Assembly (NCBI RefSeq): GCF_001514115.1
Contig: NZ_KQ948452.1
Coordinates: forward strand, 248,001-312,000
DNA length: 64,000 bases
Source: Streptomyces olivochromogenes
Lineage (GTDB): Bacteria; Actinomycetota; Actinomycetes; Streptomycetales; Streptomycetaceae
Reading direction: 5' to 3'
Part shown: piece by piece, positions 47,830-57,103 of the stretch
Position numbering within the stretch: the first letter of the stretch is position 1
How the letters are laid out: the number at the start of each line of letters is the position of its first letter
Made by a program: the position numbers and the translations under genes
The notes under the pieces: model-generated
Database searches by the model: none
The model's input: the letters and a program-made list of their open reading frames with translations, nothing else
Told to the model about the DNA's origin: nothing

Positions 47830-48453
47830 TCACGGGCGCGGCGCGCAGCCCAGCACATGCGCCTTCACCAGGTCGGCGATCAGCGGATCCCGGCGCCGGA
47901 AGGCGTCCACGAGCGCCTCGTGCTCCTCCGCGTACGACTGCTGGACGGTGCCCAGCCAGCGGATGGACAGGGCAGTGAAGACCTCGATGCCCAGGCCCTC
48001 CCAGGTGTGCAGGAGGACGGAGTTGCCCGCGGCGCGCACGAGTTCGCGGTGGAAGGCGACGGTGTGACGGACCTGACCGGTGCCGTCCGACAGCCGGTCG
48101 GCCTCGTACAGCGCCGTGACGTGCGGTTCCAGGGCCGAGCAGTCCTGGGCGAGCCGCTCGGCCGCCAGCTCGGCCGCGATGGCCTCCAGACCGGCCCGTA
48201 CGGGGTAGCTCTCCTCCAGGTCGGCGGCGGTCAGGTTGCGCACGCGCACACCCTTGTTGGGCGCCGACTCGATCAGCCGCAGCGACTCCAGTTCGCGCAG
48301 TGCCTCCCGCACCGGGGTCTGGCTGACCTCCAGCTCGGTCGCGATCCGCCGCTCGACGATCCGCTCACCCGGCTTCCAGCGCCCGCTGACGATCCCCTCC
48401 ACGATGTGCTCGCGGATCTGTTCGCGCAGCGAGTGGACGACGGGCGCGGTCAT
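47830..48453 (-). CDS. GntR-family regulator, FadR subfamily with FCD domain
   Basis: 207 aa. N-terminal winged helix: LREQIREHIVEGIVSGRWKP, RIATELEVSQTPVREALREL. The C-terminal FCD domain carries VAFHRELVRAAGN and AEEHEALVDAFRRRD with the metal/ligand-binding Asp/His positions. FCD regulators bind carboxylic acids such as pyruvate, lactate or acyl-CoA. Its position directly upstream of aceE suggests control of pyruvate oxidation. An imperfect dyad TTGACCTTTAGACAA (48495-48509) before its start could be an autoregulatory site. Confidence 0.9.
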   Translation of the reverse strand: MTAPVVHSLREQIREHIVEGIVSGRWKPGERIVERRIATELEVSQTPVREALRELESLRLIESAPNKGVRVRNLTAADLEESYPVRAGLEAIAAELAAERLAQDCSALEPHVTALYEADRLSDGTGQVRHTVAFHRELVRAAGNSVLLHTWEGLGIEVFTALSIRWLGTVQQSYAEEHEALVDAFRRRDPLIADLVKAHVLGCAPRP

Positions 48454-48744
48454 GAGGGGCTCCTTCGTTGGGGGTGGGCCGGCCCCAAGGGCGTTTGACC
48501 TTTAGACAATAAGGCCGCAGCCCCGTCGGAGAGAGGCGTACGGGGGCGCTTTCATGCAGGTGAGACGAGACTTACACGCTGTCAGAGCGGCCGCGGACGT
48601 AAAGACCCGTACCGGGTGGGGTCCGGAGGCGTCACGTCCGTGTCACCCGGAGAACCCGCGGGCCCCGCACGGAGTGTGGGTCGGCACAGGGGTTTCGGCG
48701 CGGGGGTCTCCACGGGGGGCTCCCGCGAACGCCAGGGGGTCGGC

Positions 48745-49392
48745 ATGGGCGGATGGGGACGGAAGCGGGCGCTGCGCTGGGCTGCGGTCGCCGGGGCGGT
48801 CGCGGCCGTGGCGGCGTGCGGGCCCGTGGACACGGGGGCGGCCGTGCGGCCGAGTGCGACGCGGGCCCACGGCACCTCGGTCGGCTCCGGCGGGGCGTGT
48901 GTCTTCGTCAAGCCGGACGGCGCGCAGAAGTTCGGGCATGTCGGCTGGGGCTTCCGGATCACCGGCACCGACCGCTGGGTGTACGGCGCGGTGGAGAACC
49001 CGTCGAACGCGCTCTACACCCCGCCCGGCGGCGACATCGGCGCCTGGCACGCGGAGGGCACGTACGCGCGGATGCTCGGCGACATGTCACGTGACGCAAA
49101 CCACCCAGGGAAGTCCACGCACCCGTACAGCCGCTACCGCTGCACGGACTCGGCGACCAGTGACGTGAACTCCGCCCGCGCCATGATCCGTACGGTCGAG
49201 AAGCGGGGCTTCCTCGTCGGCGTCGACCCGCGGACGGGGGACCTCGGCTCGCGCGACTGCCTGGACGCCACGTACGACGTCCTCAGGGCGTACCGGACGC
49301 GGCATCTGACACCCGCGTACCCGACGGAGATTCCGAACCTGTGGGTGGAGACGTTGGTGCTGTGGTCGGACAGCGCGCTGAAGCCGCGGTGA
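48745..49392 (+). CDS. predicted lipoprotein, function unknown
   Basis: 215 aa. Signal peptide with a lipobox-like VAAC (AAVAACGPVDTG). The mature part has WGFRITGTDRWVYGAVENPS, THPYSRYRCTDS and LGSRDCLDATYDVLRAYRTR, suggesting a compact disulfide-containing domain with a possible YxxxR-rich surface. It is not recognised as a known family. The ATG at 48745 follows AGGGGG. It ends at a bidirectional terminator shared with the E2 gene. Confidence 0.8.
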   Translation: MGGWGRKRALRWAAVAGAVAAVAACGPVDTGAAVRPSATRAHGTSVGSGGACVFVKPDGAQKFGHVGWGFRITGTDRWVYGAVENPSNALYTPPGGDIGAWHAEGTYARMLGDMSRDANHPGKSTHPYSRYRCTDSATSDVNSARAMIRTVEKRGFLVGVDPRTGDLGSRDCLDATYDVLRAYRTRHLTPAYPTEIPNLWVETLVLWSDSALKPR

Positions 49393-49411
49393 CCTGCGGC
49401 GGAAACGCGAA

Positions 49412-49441
49412 GCCCCCGTCCGGAAGGTTCCGGACGGGGGC
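49412..49441. terminator. bidirectional terminator
   Basis: Perfect 14-bp stem GCCCCCGTCCGGAA (49412-49425) and complement (49428-49441), between the convergent lipoprotein and E2 genes. Confidence 0.92.
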
Positions 49442-49460
49442 AGCGCGCGAGCGGGGGTGG

Positions 49461-51263
49461 TTACAGGCCGAGCTCGACCTCGAACTCGCCCGCCTCCAGG
49501 ATCGCCTTGACCGCGGTCAGGTAACGGGCCGCGTCGGCGCCGTCCACCAGACGGTGGTCGTAGGAGAGCGTCAGGTAGGTCATGTCGCGGACGCCGATGA
49601 CCGTACCCTCCTCCGTCTCGATGACGGCCGGACGCTTGACCGTGGCACCGATGCCGAGGATCGCGACCTGGTTCGGCGGCACGATGATCGTGTCGAAGAG
49701 CGCGCCGCGCGAGCCGGTGTTGGAGATGGTGAAGGTCCCGCCGGACAGCTCGTCCGGAGTGATCTTGTTCGCCCGGACCTTGCCCGCCAGCTCGGCGGTG
49801 GCCTTGGCGATGCCGGCGATGTTCAGGTCGCCCGCGTGCTTGATGACCGGGGTCATCAGGCCCTTCTCCGAGTCCACCGCGATACCGATGTTCTCGGTGT
49901 CGAAGTAGGTGATCGTGCCCTCGTCCACGTTGATCCGGGCGTTGACGGCCGGGTGGGCCTTCAGCGCCTGGGCCGCGGCCTTCACGAAGAACGGCATCGG
50001 GGAGAGCTTGACGCCCTCGCGGGCCGCGAAGGAGTCCTTCGCCTGCGCGCGCAGCCGCATCAGGCGGGTGACGTCGACCTCGACGACCGAGGACAGCTGG
50101 GCCTGCTCGTGCAGGGCCTTCACCATGTTGTCGCCGATGACCTTGCGGATGCGGGGCATCTTGACGGTCTGACCGCGCAGCGGGGAGACCTCAAGGGCCG
50201 GCGCCTTCTTGGCCGCCGGGGCGGCGGCAGCGGCCGGAGCCGGGGCAGCGGCGGCGGCCTTCGCGGCCTCGGCGGCGGCGAGGACGTCCTGCTTGCGGAT
50301 ACGGCCGCCGACGCCGGTGCCCTTGACGGAGGCCAGGTCGACGTAGTTCTCCGCGGCGAGCTTGCGCACCAGCGGGGTCACGTACGCGCCGTCGTCACCG
50401 GCGAGCGCGGCGGGCGCGGGAGCCGGGGTGACGGGCGCGGCAACCGGCGCGGGGGCCGGAGCCGGCGCGGCGGGCGCGACCGGGGCGGCGGCCTGGACCG
50501 GAGCCGGGGGCGCGACCGGGGCCGCCGGAGCGACCGGGGCCGGGGCGGGCGCCGGAGCCGCGGGGGCGGCCGGGGCCGGGGCGGCAGCGGCGGGGGCCGG
50601 AGCCGCGGGAGCCGGAGCGGCGGCCGGAGCCGCGCCCGGGGCACCGATGACGGCGAGCTTCGCGCCGACCTCGGCGGTCTCGTCCTCGCCGACCACGATC
50701 TCCAGCAGCACGCCGGCGACCGGCGCGGGGATCTCGGTGTCGACCTTGTCCGTGGAGACCTCGAGCAGCGGCTCGTCCTCCGCGACCTCCTCGCCGACCT
50801 CCTTCAGCCAGCGGGTGACGGTGCCCTCGGTGACCGACTCGCCCAGCGCGGGCAGCACGACGTCGGTACCGGAGACGCCACCGGCCGGGGCGGCGGGAGC
50901 GGGAGCGGCGGCGGGGGCCGGGGCGGCCGGGGCCGCGGGGGCCTCGGCGACCGGGGCGGGAGCGGCCGGAGCCGGGGCGGCCACGGGCTCGGCGGCCGGA
51001 GCGGGGGCGGCGGCGGGCGCGCCCGTGCCGTCGTCGATGACGGCCAGCTCGGCGCCGACCTCGACCGTCTCGTCCTCGGCGACCTTGATGGAGGCGAGGA
51101 CACCGGCGGCGGGGGAGGGGATCTCGGTGTCGACCTTGTCGGTCGACACCTCGAGCAGCGGCTCGTCGGCCTCGACGCGCTCGCCCTCGGCCTTCAGCCA
51201 GCGAGTGACAGTGCCCTCGGTGACGCTCTCACCGAGCGCCGGAAGGGTTACGGAAACCGCCAT
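49461..51263 (-). CDS. 2-oxoacid dehydrogenase E2, dihydrolipoamide acyltransferase (annotated sucB in relatives)
   Basis: 600 aa. Two lipoyl domains with modified Lys in VSTDKVDTE (Lys43 and about Lys173), separated by Ala/Pro linkers. A peripheral-subunit-binding domain follows ([20 protein letters not shown]), then the catalytic acyltransferase core ending [16 protein letters not shown] with the catalytic His. It accepts acyl groups from an E1 and passes them to CoA. Homologues are often called succinyltransferase, but actinobacterial 2-oxoglutarate dehydrogenase (OdhA/Kgd) carries its own E2-like domain, so this E2 likely serves pyruvate dehydrogenase (AceE). AAGGAG lies 11 bases before the ATG. 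Confidence 0.93.
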   Translation of the reverse strand: MAVSVTLPALGESVTEGTVTRWLKAEGERVEADEPLLEVSTDKVDTEIPSPAAGVLASIKVAEDETVEVGAELAVIDDGTGAPAAAPAPAAEPVAAPAPAAPAPVAEAPAAPAAPAPAAAPAPAAPAGGVSGTDVVLPALGESVTEGTVTRWLKEVGEEVAEDEPLLEVSTDKVDTEIPAPVAGVLLEIVVGEDETAEVGAKLAVIGAPGAAPAAAPAPAAPAPAAAAPAPAAPAAPAPAPAPVAPAAPVAPPAPVQAAAPVAPAAPAPAPAPVAAPVTPAPAPAALAGDDGAYVTPLVRKLAAENYVDLASVKGTGVGGRIRKQDVLAAAEAAKAAAAAPAPAAAAAPAAKKAPALEVSPLRGQTVKMPRIRKVIGDNMVKALHEQAQLSSVVEVDVTRLMRLRAQAKDSFAAREGVKLSPMPFFVKAAAQALKAHPAVNARINVDEGTITYFDTENIGIAVDSEKGLMTPVIKHAGDLNIAGIAKATAELAGKVRANKITPDELSGGTFTISNTGSRGALFDTIIVPPNQVAILGIGATVKRPAVIETEEGTVIGVRDMTYLTLSYDHRLVDGADAARYLTAVKAILEAGEFEVELGL

Positions 51264-51355
51264 GGTTTCTGTTGCTCCTTACGAATGGTGCGGAAGTCTG
51301 TGGTCGTCGTCGCGCCCAGGGGCGACGCGATGACTGAAATCAGCCGGGGACTGGA

Positions 51356-52744
51356 TCAGTCGTGCGAGTGCAGCGGCTTGCCCGCGAGGGCCAGGTGGGC
51401 CTCGCCGAGCGCCTCGTTCTGCGTCGGGTGGGCGTGGATGAGCTGGGCGACCTCGGCGGGCAGCGCCTCCCAGTTGTAGATCAGCTGGGCTTCGCCGACC
51501 TGCTCGCCCATGCGGTCGCCGACCATGTGGACGCCGACCACGGCACCGTCCTTCACCTGGACGAGCTTGATCTCGCCCGCGGTGTTGAGGATCTTGCTCT
51601 TGCCGTTGCCCGCGAGGTTGTACTTCAGGGCGACGACCTTGTCCGCGCCGTAGATCTCCTTGGCCTTGGCCTCGGTGATGCCCACGGAGGCGACCTCGGG
51701 GTGGCAGTACGTCACCCGGGGGACACCGTCGTAGTCGATCGGAACGGTCTTGAGACCGGCCAGACGCTCCGCCACCAGGATGCCCTCGGCGAAGCCGACG
51801 TGCGCGAGCTGGAGCGTCGGGACCAGGTCGCCGACGGCGGAGATGGTCGGGACGTTCGTCCGCATGTACTCGTCGACCAGGACGTAACCGCGGTCCATCG
51901 CGACGCCCTGCTCCTCGTAGCCGAGACCGGCCGAGACCGGGCCGCGGCCGACGGCGACGAGCAGGACCTCGGCCTCGAACTCCTTGCCGTCGGCGAGGGT
52001 GACCTTGACACCGTTCTGGGTGTACTCGGCCTTCGAGAAGAAGGTGCCCAGGTTGAACTTGATGCCGCGCTTGCGGAACGCGCGCTCAAGAAGCTTGGAG
52101 GAGTTCTCGTCCTCGACCGGGACGAGGTGCTTGAGGCCCTCGATCACCGTCACGTCGGTGCCGAAGGACTTCCACGCGGAGGCGAACTCGACGCCGATGA
52201 CGCCGCCGCCGAGCACGATCGCGGACTGCGGGACGCGGTCCAGGACCAGCGCGTGGTCGGAGGAGATGATCCGGTTGCCGTCGATCACCAGGCCCGGCAG
52301 CGACTTCGGCACGGAGCCGGTCGCGAGCAGCACGTGGCGGCCCTGGATGCGCTGGCCGTTCACGTCGACCGAGGTGGGGGAGGACAGTCGGCCCTCACCC
52401 TCGATGTACGTCACCTTGCGGGACGCGATGAGACCCTGCAGGCCCTTGTACAGGCCCGAGATGACCCCGTCCTTGTACTTGTGGACGGCCGGGACGTCGA
52501 TGCCCTCGAAGGTGGCCTTGACGCCGAACTGCTCGCTCTCGCGGGCCTGGTCGGCGATCTCGCCCGCGTGCAGCAGGGCCTTGGTGGGGATGCATCCCCG
52601 GTGCAGGCAGGTGCCTCCGACCTTGTCCTTCTCGATCAGGGCGACGTCCAGGCCCAGCTGCGCCCCGCGGAGCGCCGCGGCGTAACCGCCACTGCCACCG
52701 CCGAGGATCACTAGGTCGAAAACGGTGCTGGCGTCGTTCGCCAC
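51356..52744 (-). CDS. lpdA: dihydrolipoyl dehydrogenase (E3)
   Basis: 462 aa. FAD motif DLVILGGGSGGYAAALRGAQ, redox disulfide Cys46-Cys51 in GGTCLHRGCIPTK, NAD-binding VLGGGVIGVEFASAW, and C-terminal active-site HAHPTQNEALGE. It reoxidises dihydrolipoyl groups of E2 with NAD. The GTG at 52744 is fixed by GGAGG 7 bases upstream. It lies directly upstream of the E2 gene (92-base gap) and is probably co-transcribed with it. Confidence 0.97.
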   Translation of the reverse strand: MANDASTVFDLVILGGGSGGYAAALRGAQLGLDVALIEKDKVGGTCLHRGCIPTKALLHAGEIADQARESEQFGVKATFEGIDVPAVHKYKDGVISGLYKGLQGLIASRKVTYIEGEGRLSSPTSVDVNGQRIQGRHVLLATGSVPKSLPGLVIDGNRIISSDHALVLDRVPQSAIVLGGGVIGVEFASAWKSFGTDVTVIEGLKHLVPVEDENSSKLLERAFRKRGIKFNLGTFFSKAEYTQNGVKVTLADGKEFEAEVLLVAVGRGPVSAGLGYEEQGVAMDRGYVLVDEYMRTNVPTISAVGDLVPTLQLAHVGFAEGILVAERLAGLKTVPIDYDGVPRVTYCHPEVASVGITEAKAKEIYGADKVVALKYNLAGNGKSKILNTAGEIKLVQVKDGAVVGVHMVGDRMGEQVGEAQLIYNWEALPAEVAQLIHAHPTQNEALGEAHLALAGKPLHSHD

Positions 52745-52926
52745 GTCACGTCCTCCATGCATGTGCGCCACGCCGGTCTCCAGTGACCGGTCGGCGGCTG
52801 GTGTCCGGCCGCTCTTCTTCGGCCCTGTGGTGGGGGCCCTGTCCTGCCGAGAACCCATCTTCGCACTTGTCCGGAGCGTTCGAGACGCCGGGCCTGTGTG
52901 TGAGAAGTCGCACTGTCCGAATACGG

Positions 52927-52967
52927 GCGGTACCTCCGCGCCCCGAAAGGGGACACGGAGGTACCGC
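52927..52967 (-). terminator. pepA terminator
   Basis: GCGGTACCTCCG (52927-52938) pairs with CGGAGGTACCGC (52956-52967), with an inner CCCC-GAAA-GGGG stem, ~40 bases after the pepA stop. Confidence 0.88.
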
Positions 52968-53005
52968 GTGACCGGCCACGCATCACCCGCGGCCGTGAAG
53001 CACCG

Positions 53006-54535
53006 CTAGCCGAGATCGCCCGCGGCGGTCAGCTCGGCGAGCCGCACCAGCGTCCGCACCGCAGAACCCGTACCACCCTTCGGCGTGTAGCCGAACGGGC
53101 CGGACTCGTTGAACGCGGGCCCGGCGATGTCCAGGTGCGCCCACGTGATGCCCTCGCCCACGAACTCCTTCAGGAACAGACCGGCGACCAGCCCGCCGCC
53201 CATCCGCTCACCCATGTTGGCGATGTCGGCGGTCGGAGAGTCCATCCCCTTGCGCAGGTGCTCCGGCAGCGGCATCGGCCAGGACTCCTCGCCGACCTCC
53301 TCCGCGGCCTCGACGATCGCCGTACGGAACGCGTCGTCGTTGGCCATCACGCCGAAGGTGCGGTTGCCGAGCGCGAGCACCATCGCACCGGTCAGCGTCG
53401 CCACGTCGATGATCGCGTCCGGCTTCTCCTCGGACGCCTTCCACAGCGCGTCGGCGAGCACGAGACGGCCCTCGGCGTCGGTGTTGAGGACCTCGACGGT
53501 CTTGCCGCTGTACATGCGCAGCACGTCACCGGGGCGGGTGGCGGAACCGGAGGGCATGTTCTCGGCGAGCGCCAGCCAGCCGGTGACGTTGACCTCGAGG
53601 CCCAGGCGCGCCGCGGCGACCACGGCGGCGAAGACCGCCGCCGCGCCGCTCATGTCGCACTTCATCGTCTCGTTGTGCCCGGCGGGCTTGAGGGAGATGC
53701 CGCCCGAGTCGTAGGTGATGCCCTTGCCGACGAACGCGAGGTGCTTGGTCGCCTTCGGCGAGGTGTACGACAGCTTCACCAGGCGGGGAGCGGCGGCCGA
53801 GCCCGCGCCGACGCCGAGGATGCCGCCGTAGCCGCCCTTCGCCAGGGCCTTCTCGTCCAGCACCTGCACCTTGATGCCGTGCTCCTTGCCGGCGGCGGTG
53901 GCGACGGCGGCGAAGGCCTCGGGGTAGAGGTCGTTCGGCGGGGTGTTGATGAGGTCGCGGGCGCGGTTGAGCTCCTCGGTCACGGCGGTGGCGCGCGTGA
54001 GGGCCGCCTTGTACGCCGCGTCCCGGGGCTTGCCGCCGAGCAGCGTGACCTCGGCGAGCGGGGCCTTGCCGTTCTTCGCGTCCTTGCCGTTCTTGCCGTT
54101 CTCCTTGTAGGCGTCGAAGGCGTACGCGCCGAGCGCCGCGCCCTCCGCCAGGACGCCCGCGTCGGCGGCGTCGGTGATCGGCAGGGCGAAGACGGCCTTC
54201 TTGGCACCGGCGAGCGCGCGGGCCGCGGCACCGGCCGCGCGGCGCAGCGCCTCGGCACTGTACGTGTCGTCCTTGTCCGGGACGGCTCCCAGTCCGACGG
54301 CCACGACGACGGGCGCCTTGAAGCCGGTCGGCGCGGGCAGCTTCGTCACCTCGCCCTCGCCGCCGGATGCGCCGAGGGTCTCCAGGATCCCGGCGAGTGC
54401 GCCGTCGTACGCCTTGTCCACGGCCTCGGCACCCGGTGCGACGACCGGGCCCTTGGCGCCCTTCGCGACACCGACGACGATGGCGTCGGCCCGCAGGCCG
54501 GACACCGCGGCGGTGCTGAGAGTCAGAGCAGTCAC
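53006..54535 (-). CDS. pepA: leucyl aminopeptidase
   Basis: 509 aa, M17 family. The C-terminal catalytic half has metal-binding FVGKGITYDSGGISLKPAG, KCDMSGAAAV and the signature NTDAEGRLVLADAL. The N-terminal half is the less conserved hexamer domain. It removes N-terminal residues from peptides using two metal ions. A run of Lys/Asn/Gly (KENGKNGKDAKNGKA) near residue 145 is a low-complexity loop. The GTG start at 54535 has no obvious RBS. Confidence 0.95.
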   Translation of the reverse strand: MTALTLSTAAVSGLRADAIVVGVAKGAKGPVVAPGAEAVDKAYDGALAGILETLGASGGEGEVTKLPAPTGFKAPVVVAVGLGAVPDKDDTYSAEALRRAAGAAARALAGAKKAVFALPITDAADAGVLAEGAALGAYAFDAYKENGKNGKDAKNGKAPLAEVTLLGGKPRDAAYKAALTRATAVTEELNRARDLINTPPNDLYPEAFAAVATAAGKEHGIKVQVLDEKALAKGGYGGILGVGAGSAAAPRLVKLSYTSPKATKHLAFVGKGITYDSGGISLKPAGHNETMKCDMSGAAAVFAAVVAAARLGLEVNVTGWLALAENMPSGSATRPGDVLRMYSGKTVEVLNTDAEGRLVLADALWKASEEKPDAIIDVATLTGAMVLALGNRTFGVMANDDAFRTAIVEAAEEVGEESWPMPLPEHLRKGMDSPTADIANMGERMGGGLVAGLFLKEFVGEGITWAHLDIAGPAFNESGPFGYTPKGGTGSAVRTLVRLAELTAAGDLG

Positions 54536-54711
54536 TGTGGTGAGATCTCGCTTCCATTGATTTGCTGCGGCCGAGTAGGGATGGGTCGACCGGGCCCTGA
54601 CGAATGACCCTAGATCCGGCCTCAGGGAGTGTCTTTACCTGGGGTGGCACATACTCGGGACGAGCCTACGCGCGCCGCCGGGTTTCGCTCATTCCTACGC
54701 TCGCTGGAAGT

Positions 54712-55494
54712 TCAGCCGAGGGAGAGCGCCACGAGGGCGGTGGTCGCCGCCGTCTCGGCGAGGCCGCCGAAGACGTCGCCCGTGATGCCGCCGAAGCGGC
54801 GTGTGCAGTGGCGCAGGAGCAGTTCGGCACTCGCGCAGGCGGCGAGGACGGCCAGCGGGGCGCGTACGAGGTCGTACGTGCCGAGGAGCGCGCCGGCGCC
54901 GGCCGCCGCGACGGTGACGGCGAGGGTCATCAACAGGGCGCCGCGCACGGGCACCGTGCCCGCGACCGCGGCACCCAGGCCGTCGGGGCGGGCCGCGGGC
55001 ACCCCGGTGCGCGCGGCCAGGGTGAGGGCGAGACGGGCCGCGGTCGCCGAGACGACGGCCGCGAGCACCCCCCGCGCCCACGAGGTCTCGTAGGCCTGGA
55101 AGAGCGCGGCGACCTGCGCCAGCAGCACGAAGAGGAGGGTGATCACGCCGAACGGGCCGATGTCGGACTGCTTCATGATGCGCAGCGCGTCCTCGGCGGG
55201 CTTGCCGCTGCCGAGGCCGTCCGCGGTGTCGGCGAGCCCGTCGAGATGCAGACCACGGGTGAGCGCGGCCGGTACGGCGGCGGTGGCGACGGCGGCCAGC
55301 AGCGGGCCCGCGCCCATCGCGAGCAGTGTCACGCCCACCAGGGCCGCGCCCGCCCCGACGACCAGCCCGGCGACGGGGGCGCACAGCATTCCGCCGCGCG
55401 CCGCCTCACGGTCCCAGCGGGTGACCGTGACGGGAAGCACGGTCAGGGTGCCGAAGGCGAAGCGGAGGCCGTGGGAGAGAGGGGTCCTGGACAC
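54712..55494 (-). CDS. cobS: adenosylcobinamide-GDP ribazoletransferase
   Basis: 260 aa integral membrane protein. The signature RGLHLDGLADTADGLGSGKP, then EDALRIMKQSDIGPFGVITL, and several TM helices match CobS/CobV. It joins alpha-ribazole to GDP-cobinamide, the last step of cobalamin assembly. The GTG at 55494 (VSRTPLSHGLRFAFG) is taken as the start; its RBS is weak. cobT and cobU lie 4-7 kb away on the same strand. Confidence 0.93.
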   Translation of the reverse strand: MSRTPLSHGLRFAFGTLTVLPVTVTRWDREAARGGMLCAPVAGLVVGAGAALVGVTLLAMGAGPLLAAVATAAVPAALTRGLHLDGLADTADGLGSGKPAEDALRIMKQSDIGPFGVITLLFVLLAQVAALFQAYETSWARGVLAAVVSATAARLALTLAARTGVPAARPDGLGAAVAGTVPVRGALLMTLAVTVAAAGAGALLGTYDLVRAPLAVLAACASAELLLRHCTRRFGGITGDVFGGLAETAATTALVALSLG

Positions 55495-55579
55495 CGGCGC
55501 AGGGTACCCGGGGAGGTGGTGGGCCGACCGGGGACGGGTGCGGCGGCCGGGCGCGAGAGCCGCGGATAAAGTGCGCAAT

Positions 55580-56341
55580 ATGGGTCATTGGTTGCAGAGG
55601 AACATCATCGAACCGGGAAAGCTGCCGCTTCTGCTGGCACTGGCCTCCTTCGTGCTGACCTTTGTGATCACCCGTGTCATCGTCCGCCTCATCCGCGCGG
55701 GCAAGGGTCCGTTCGGCAACGTCAAGGCGGGCGGTCTGCACATCCACCACGTCGTGCCCGGTGTCGTCCTCACGGTCATCGGCGGCTTCGGCGCGGTGGC
55801 CAGTTACCGGCACGGCTTCGGCGCCGCCCTGTTCGCGGTGGTGTTCGGGATGGGCGCCGGGCTGGTGCTCGACGAGTTCGCGCTGATCCTGCACCTCGAC
55901 GACGTGTACTGGAGCGAGCAGGGCCGCAAGAGCGTCGAGGTCGTCCTGGTCACGGCGGCCCTCGTCGGCCTCGTGCTCGGCGGGTTCCTGCCGTTCGGGG
56001 TCAACGACATGACCCAGGAGGAACTCCAGGACCGCGGCGGGGTCATCGTGAGCGTCGCCGTGAACTTCCTCTTCGCCCTGCTCGCCCTGAGCAAGGGCAA
56101 GGCCCGCATGGCGATCTTCGGCGTGATCGTCCCGTTCGTCGCCCTCATCGGAGCCGTCCGGCTGGCCCGCCCGGTCTCCCCGTGGGCCAAGCGCTTCTAC
56201 CAGCACAGGCCGCGCGCCCGGGCCAGGTCGATGCTGCGCGCGTACCACCACGACCGCCGCTGGTTCGGCCCGCGCCGCAAGCTTCAGGACTGGATCGGCG
56301 GAAAACCGGATCCCGTCCGGCCCCTGCCCGGCCGCCGGTGA
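55580..56341 (+). CDS. conserved integral membrane protein with HIHH motif
   Basis: 253 aa with about six TM helices. Conserved-looking polar motifs sit in or near membrane segments: GGLHIHHVVPGVVLTVIGG and GLVLDEFALILHLDDVYW. The His and Asp/Glu clusters could form a metal or proton site. The function is not recognised. The start ATG 55580 lacks a strong RBS. It is divergent from cobS and its last ~58 bases overlap the 3' end of the opposing gene. Confidence 0.8.
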   Translation: MGHWLQRNIIEPGKLPLLLALASFVLTFVITRVIVRLIRAGKGPFGNVKAGGLHIHHVVPGVVLTVIGGFGAVASYRHGFGAALFAVVFGMGAGLVLDEFALILHLDDVYWSEQGRKSVEVVLVTAALVGLVLGGFLPFGVNDMTQEELQDRGGVIVSVAVNFLFALLALSKGKARMAIFGVIVPFVALIGAVRLARPVSPWAKRFYQHRPRARARSMLRAYHHDRRWFGPRRKLQDWIGGKPDPVRPLPGRR

Positions 56342-57009
56342 CGGCGACGGCGGCCGTGGCGGTGGCGGTGACGCAGGATCGAGATCCCGTACAGCACGAA
56401 GACCGCGGCGAGCGCGGCGATGTGCTCCTTGCCCGCGAGGTTCCCCTTGAACGCCACCTCGATCACCATCGCCACGACCACCCCCCACCCCGTCCAGTAG
56501 GCGCGATAGCGCCAGGCGACGAAGACGGCGAGACCGACCACGGCCGCCGAGGGCCCGGTGTCCACGACCTGCGCGTCCGTCACGGGCAGCCCCAGCGGGT
56601 TGCCCGGGCTCAGTGAGATCGCCACGCGCGCGTAGAGCGTGCCGGCCAGCGTGGCGGCGTACGCGATGACGAGCATCCGCCACCAGCCCAGACAGATCTC
56701 GGCGATCCCGAACACGACGAGAAGTTGCAGCAGCGCGCCCCACACCGGCAGGTCGAGGGCCGGCACGAACAAGGAGAGCGGGGTACGCAGCAGGGCGAGC
56801 CAGAGCGGCTCCTCGGCCCGCACGGAGCCGATGTCCTGCACGAACTGGAAGCCCCAGGGCTGGTTCTGCACGAACTGGAGGAGGGCCGTCAGACAGACGG
56901 CCCCGAGCGTCACCGGCATCGCCCGCCAACGCTGCCCGGCGAGTGCCTCGCGCACGGTGACGTACAGCAGTCCCCATTCGGCGCGGGCGAGGCGGGCGAG
57001 GGTGTTCAT
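56284..57009 (-). CDS. rhomboid-like integral membrane protein
   Basis: 241 aa, about six TM segments (VTLGAVCLTALLQFV, LLQLLVVFGIAEICLGWWRM, GTLYARVAISLSPG, AAVVGLAVFVAWRYR, IAALAAVFVLYGISIL). The fold looks rhomboid-like, but no GxSx catalytic motif is clear, so protease activity is doubtful. The C terminus is very basic (RHRHRHGRRRRHRRPGRGR) and its coding sequence overlaps the convergent neighbour. GGGGA lies 7 bases before ATG 57009. It follows the lysyltransferase-like gene on the same strand. Confidence 0.78.
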   Translation of the reverse strand: MNTLARLARAEWGLLYVTVREALAGQRWRAMPVTLGAVCLTALLQFVQNQPWGFQFVQDIGSVRAEEPLWLALLRTPLSLFVPALDLPVWGALLQLLVVFGIAEICLGWWRMLVIAYAATLAGTLYARVAISLSPGNPLGLPVTDAQVVDTGPSAAVVGLAVFVAWRYRAYWTGWGVVVAMVIEVAFKGNLAGKEHIAALAAVFVLYGISILRHRHRHGRRRRHRRPGRGRTGSGFPPIQS

Positions 57010-57103
57010 GCAGCGGTCCCCGCCCGTCCTGCTGTTCCGGTCCCCATCCGTCCCGCTGCTCCGGTCCCCGTCCGGCAGGCTTCCCCCGTCTGTCCGGCCA
57101 CCC

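Noticed and set aside
50362-51333. Plus-strand Ala/Gly-rich frame over the E2 gene
   Set aside because: Antisense of the Ala/Pro linkers of the E2; low complexity explains its length.
49341-51479. 712-aa plus-strand frame opposite E2 and lpd
   Set aside because: Arg/Gly/Asp-rich antisense artefact across two well-supported enzymes.
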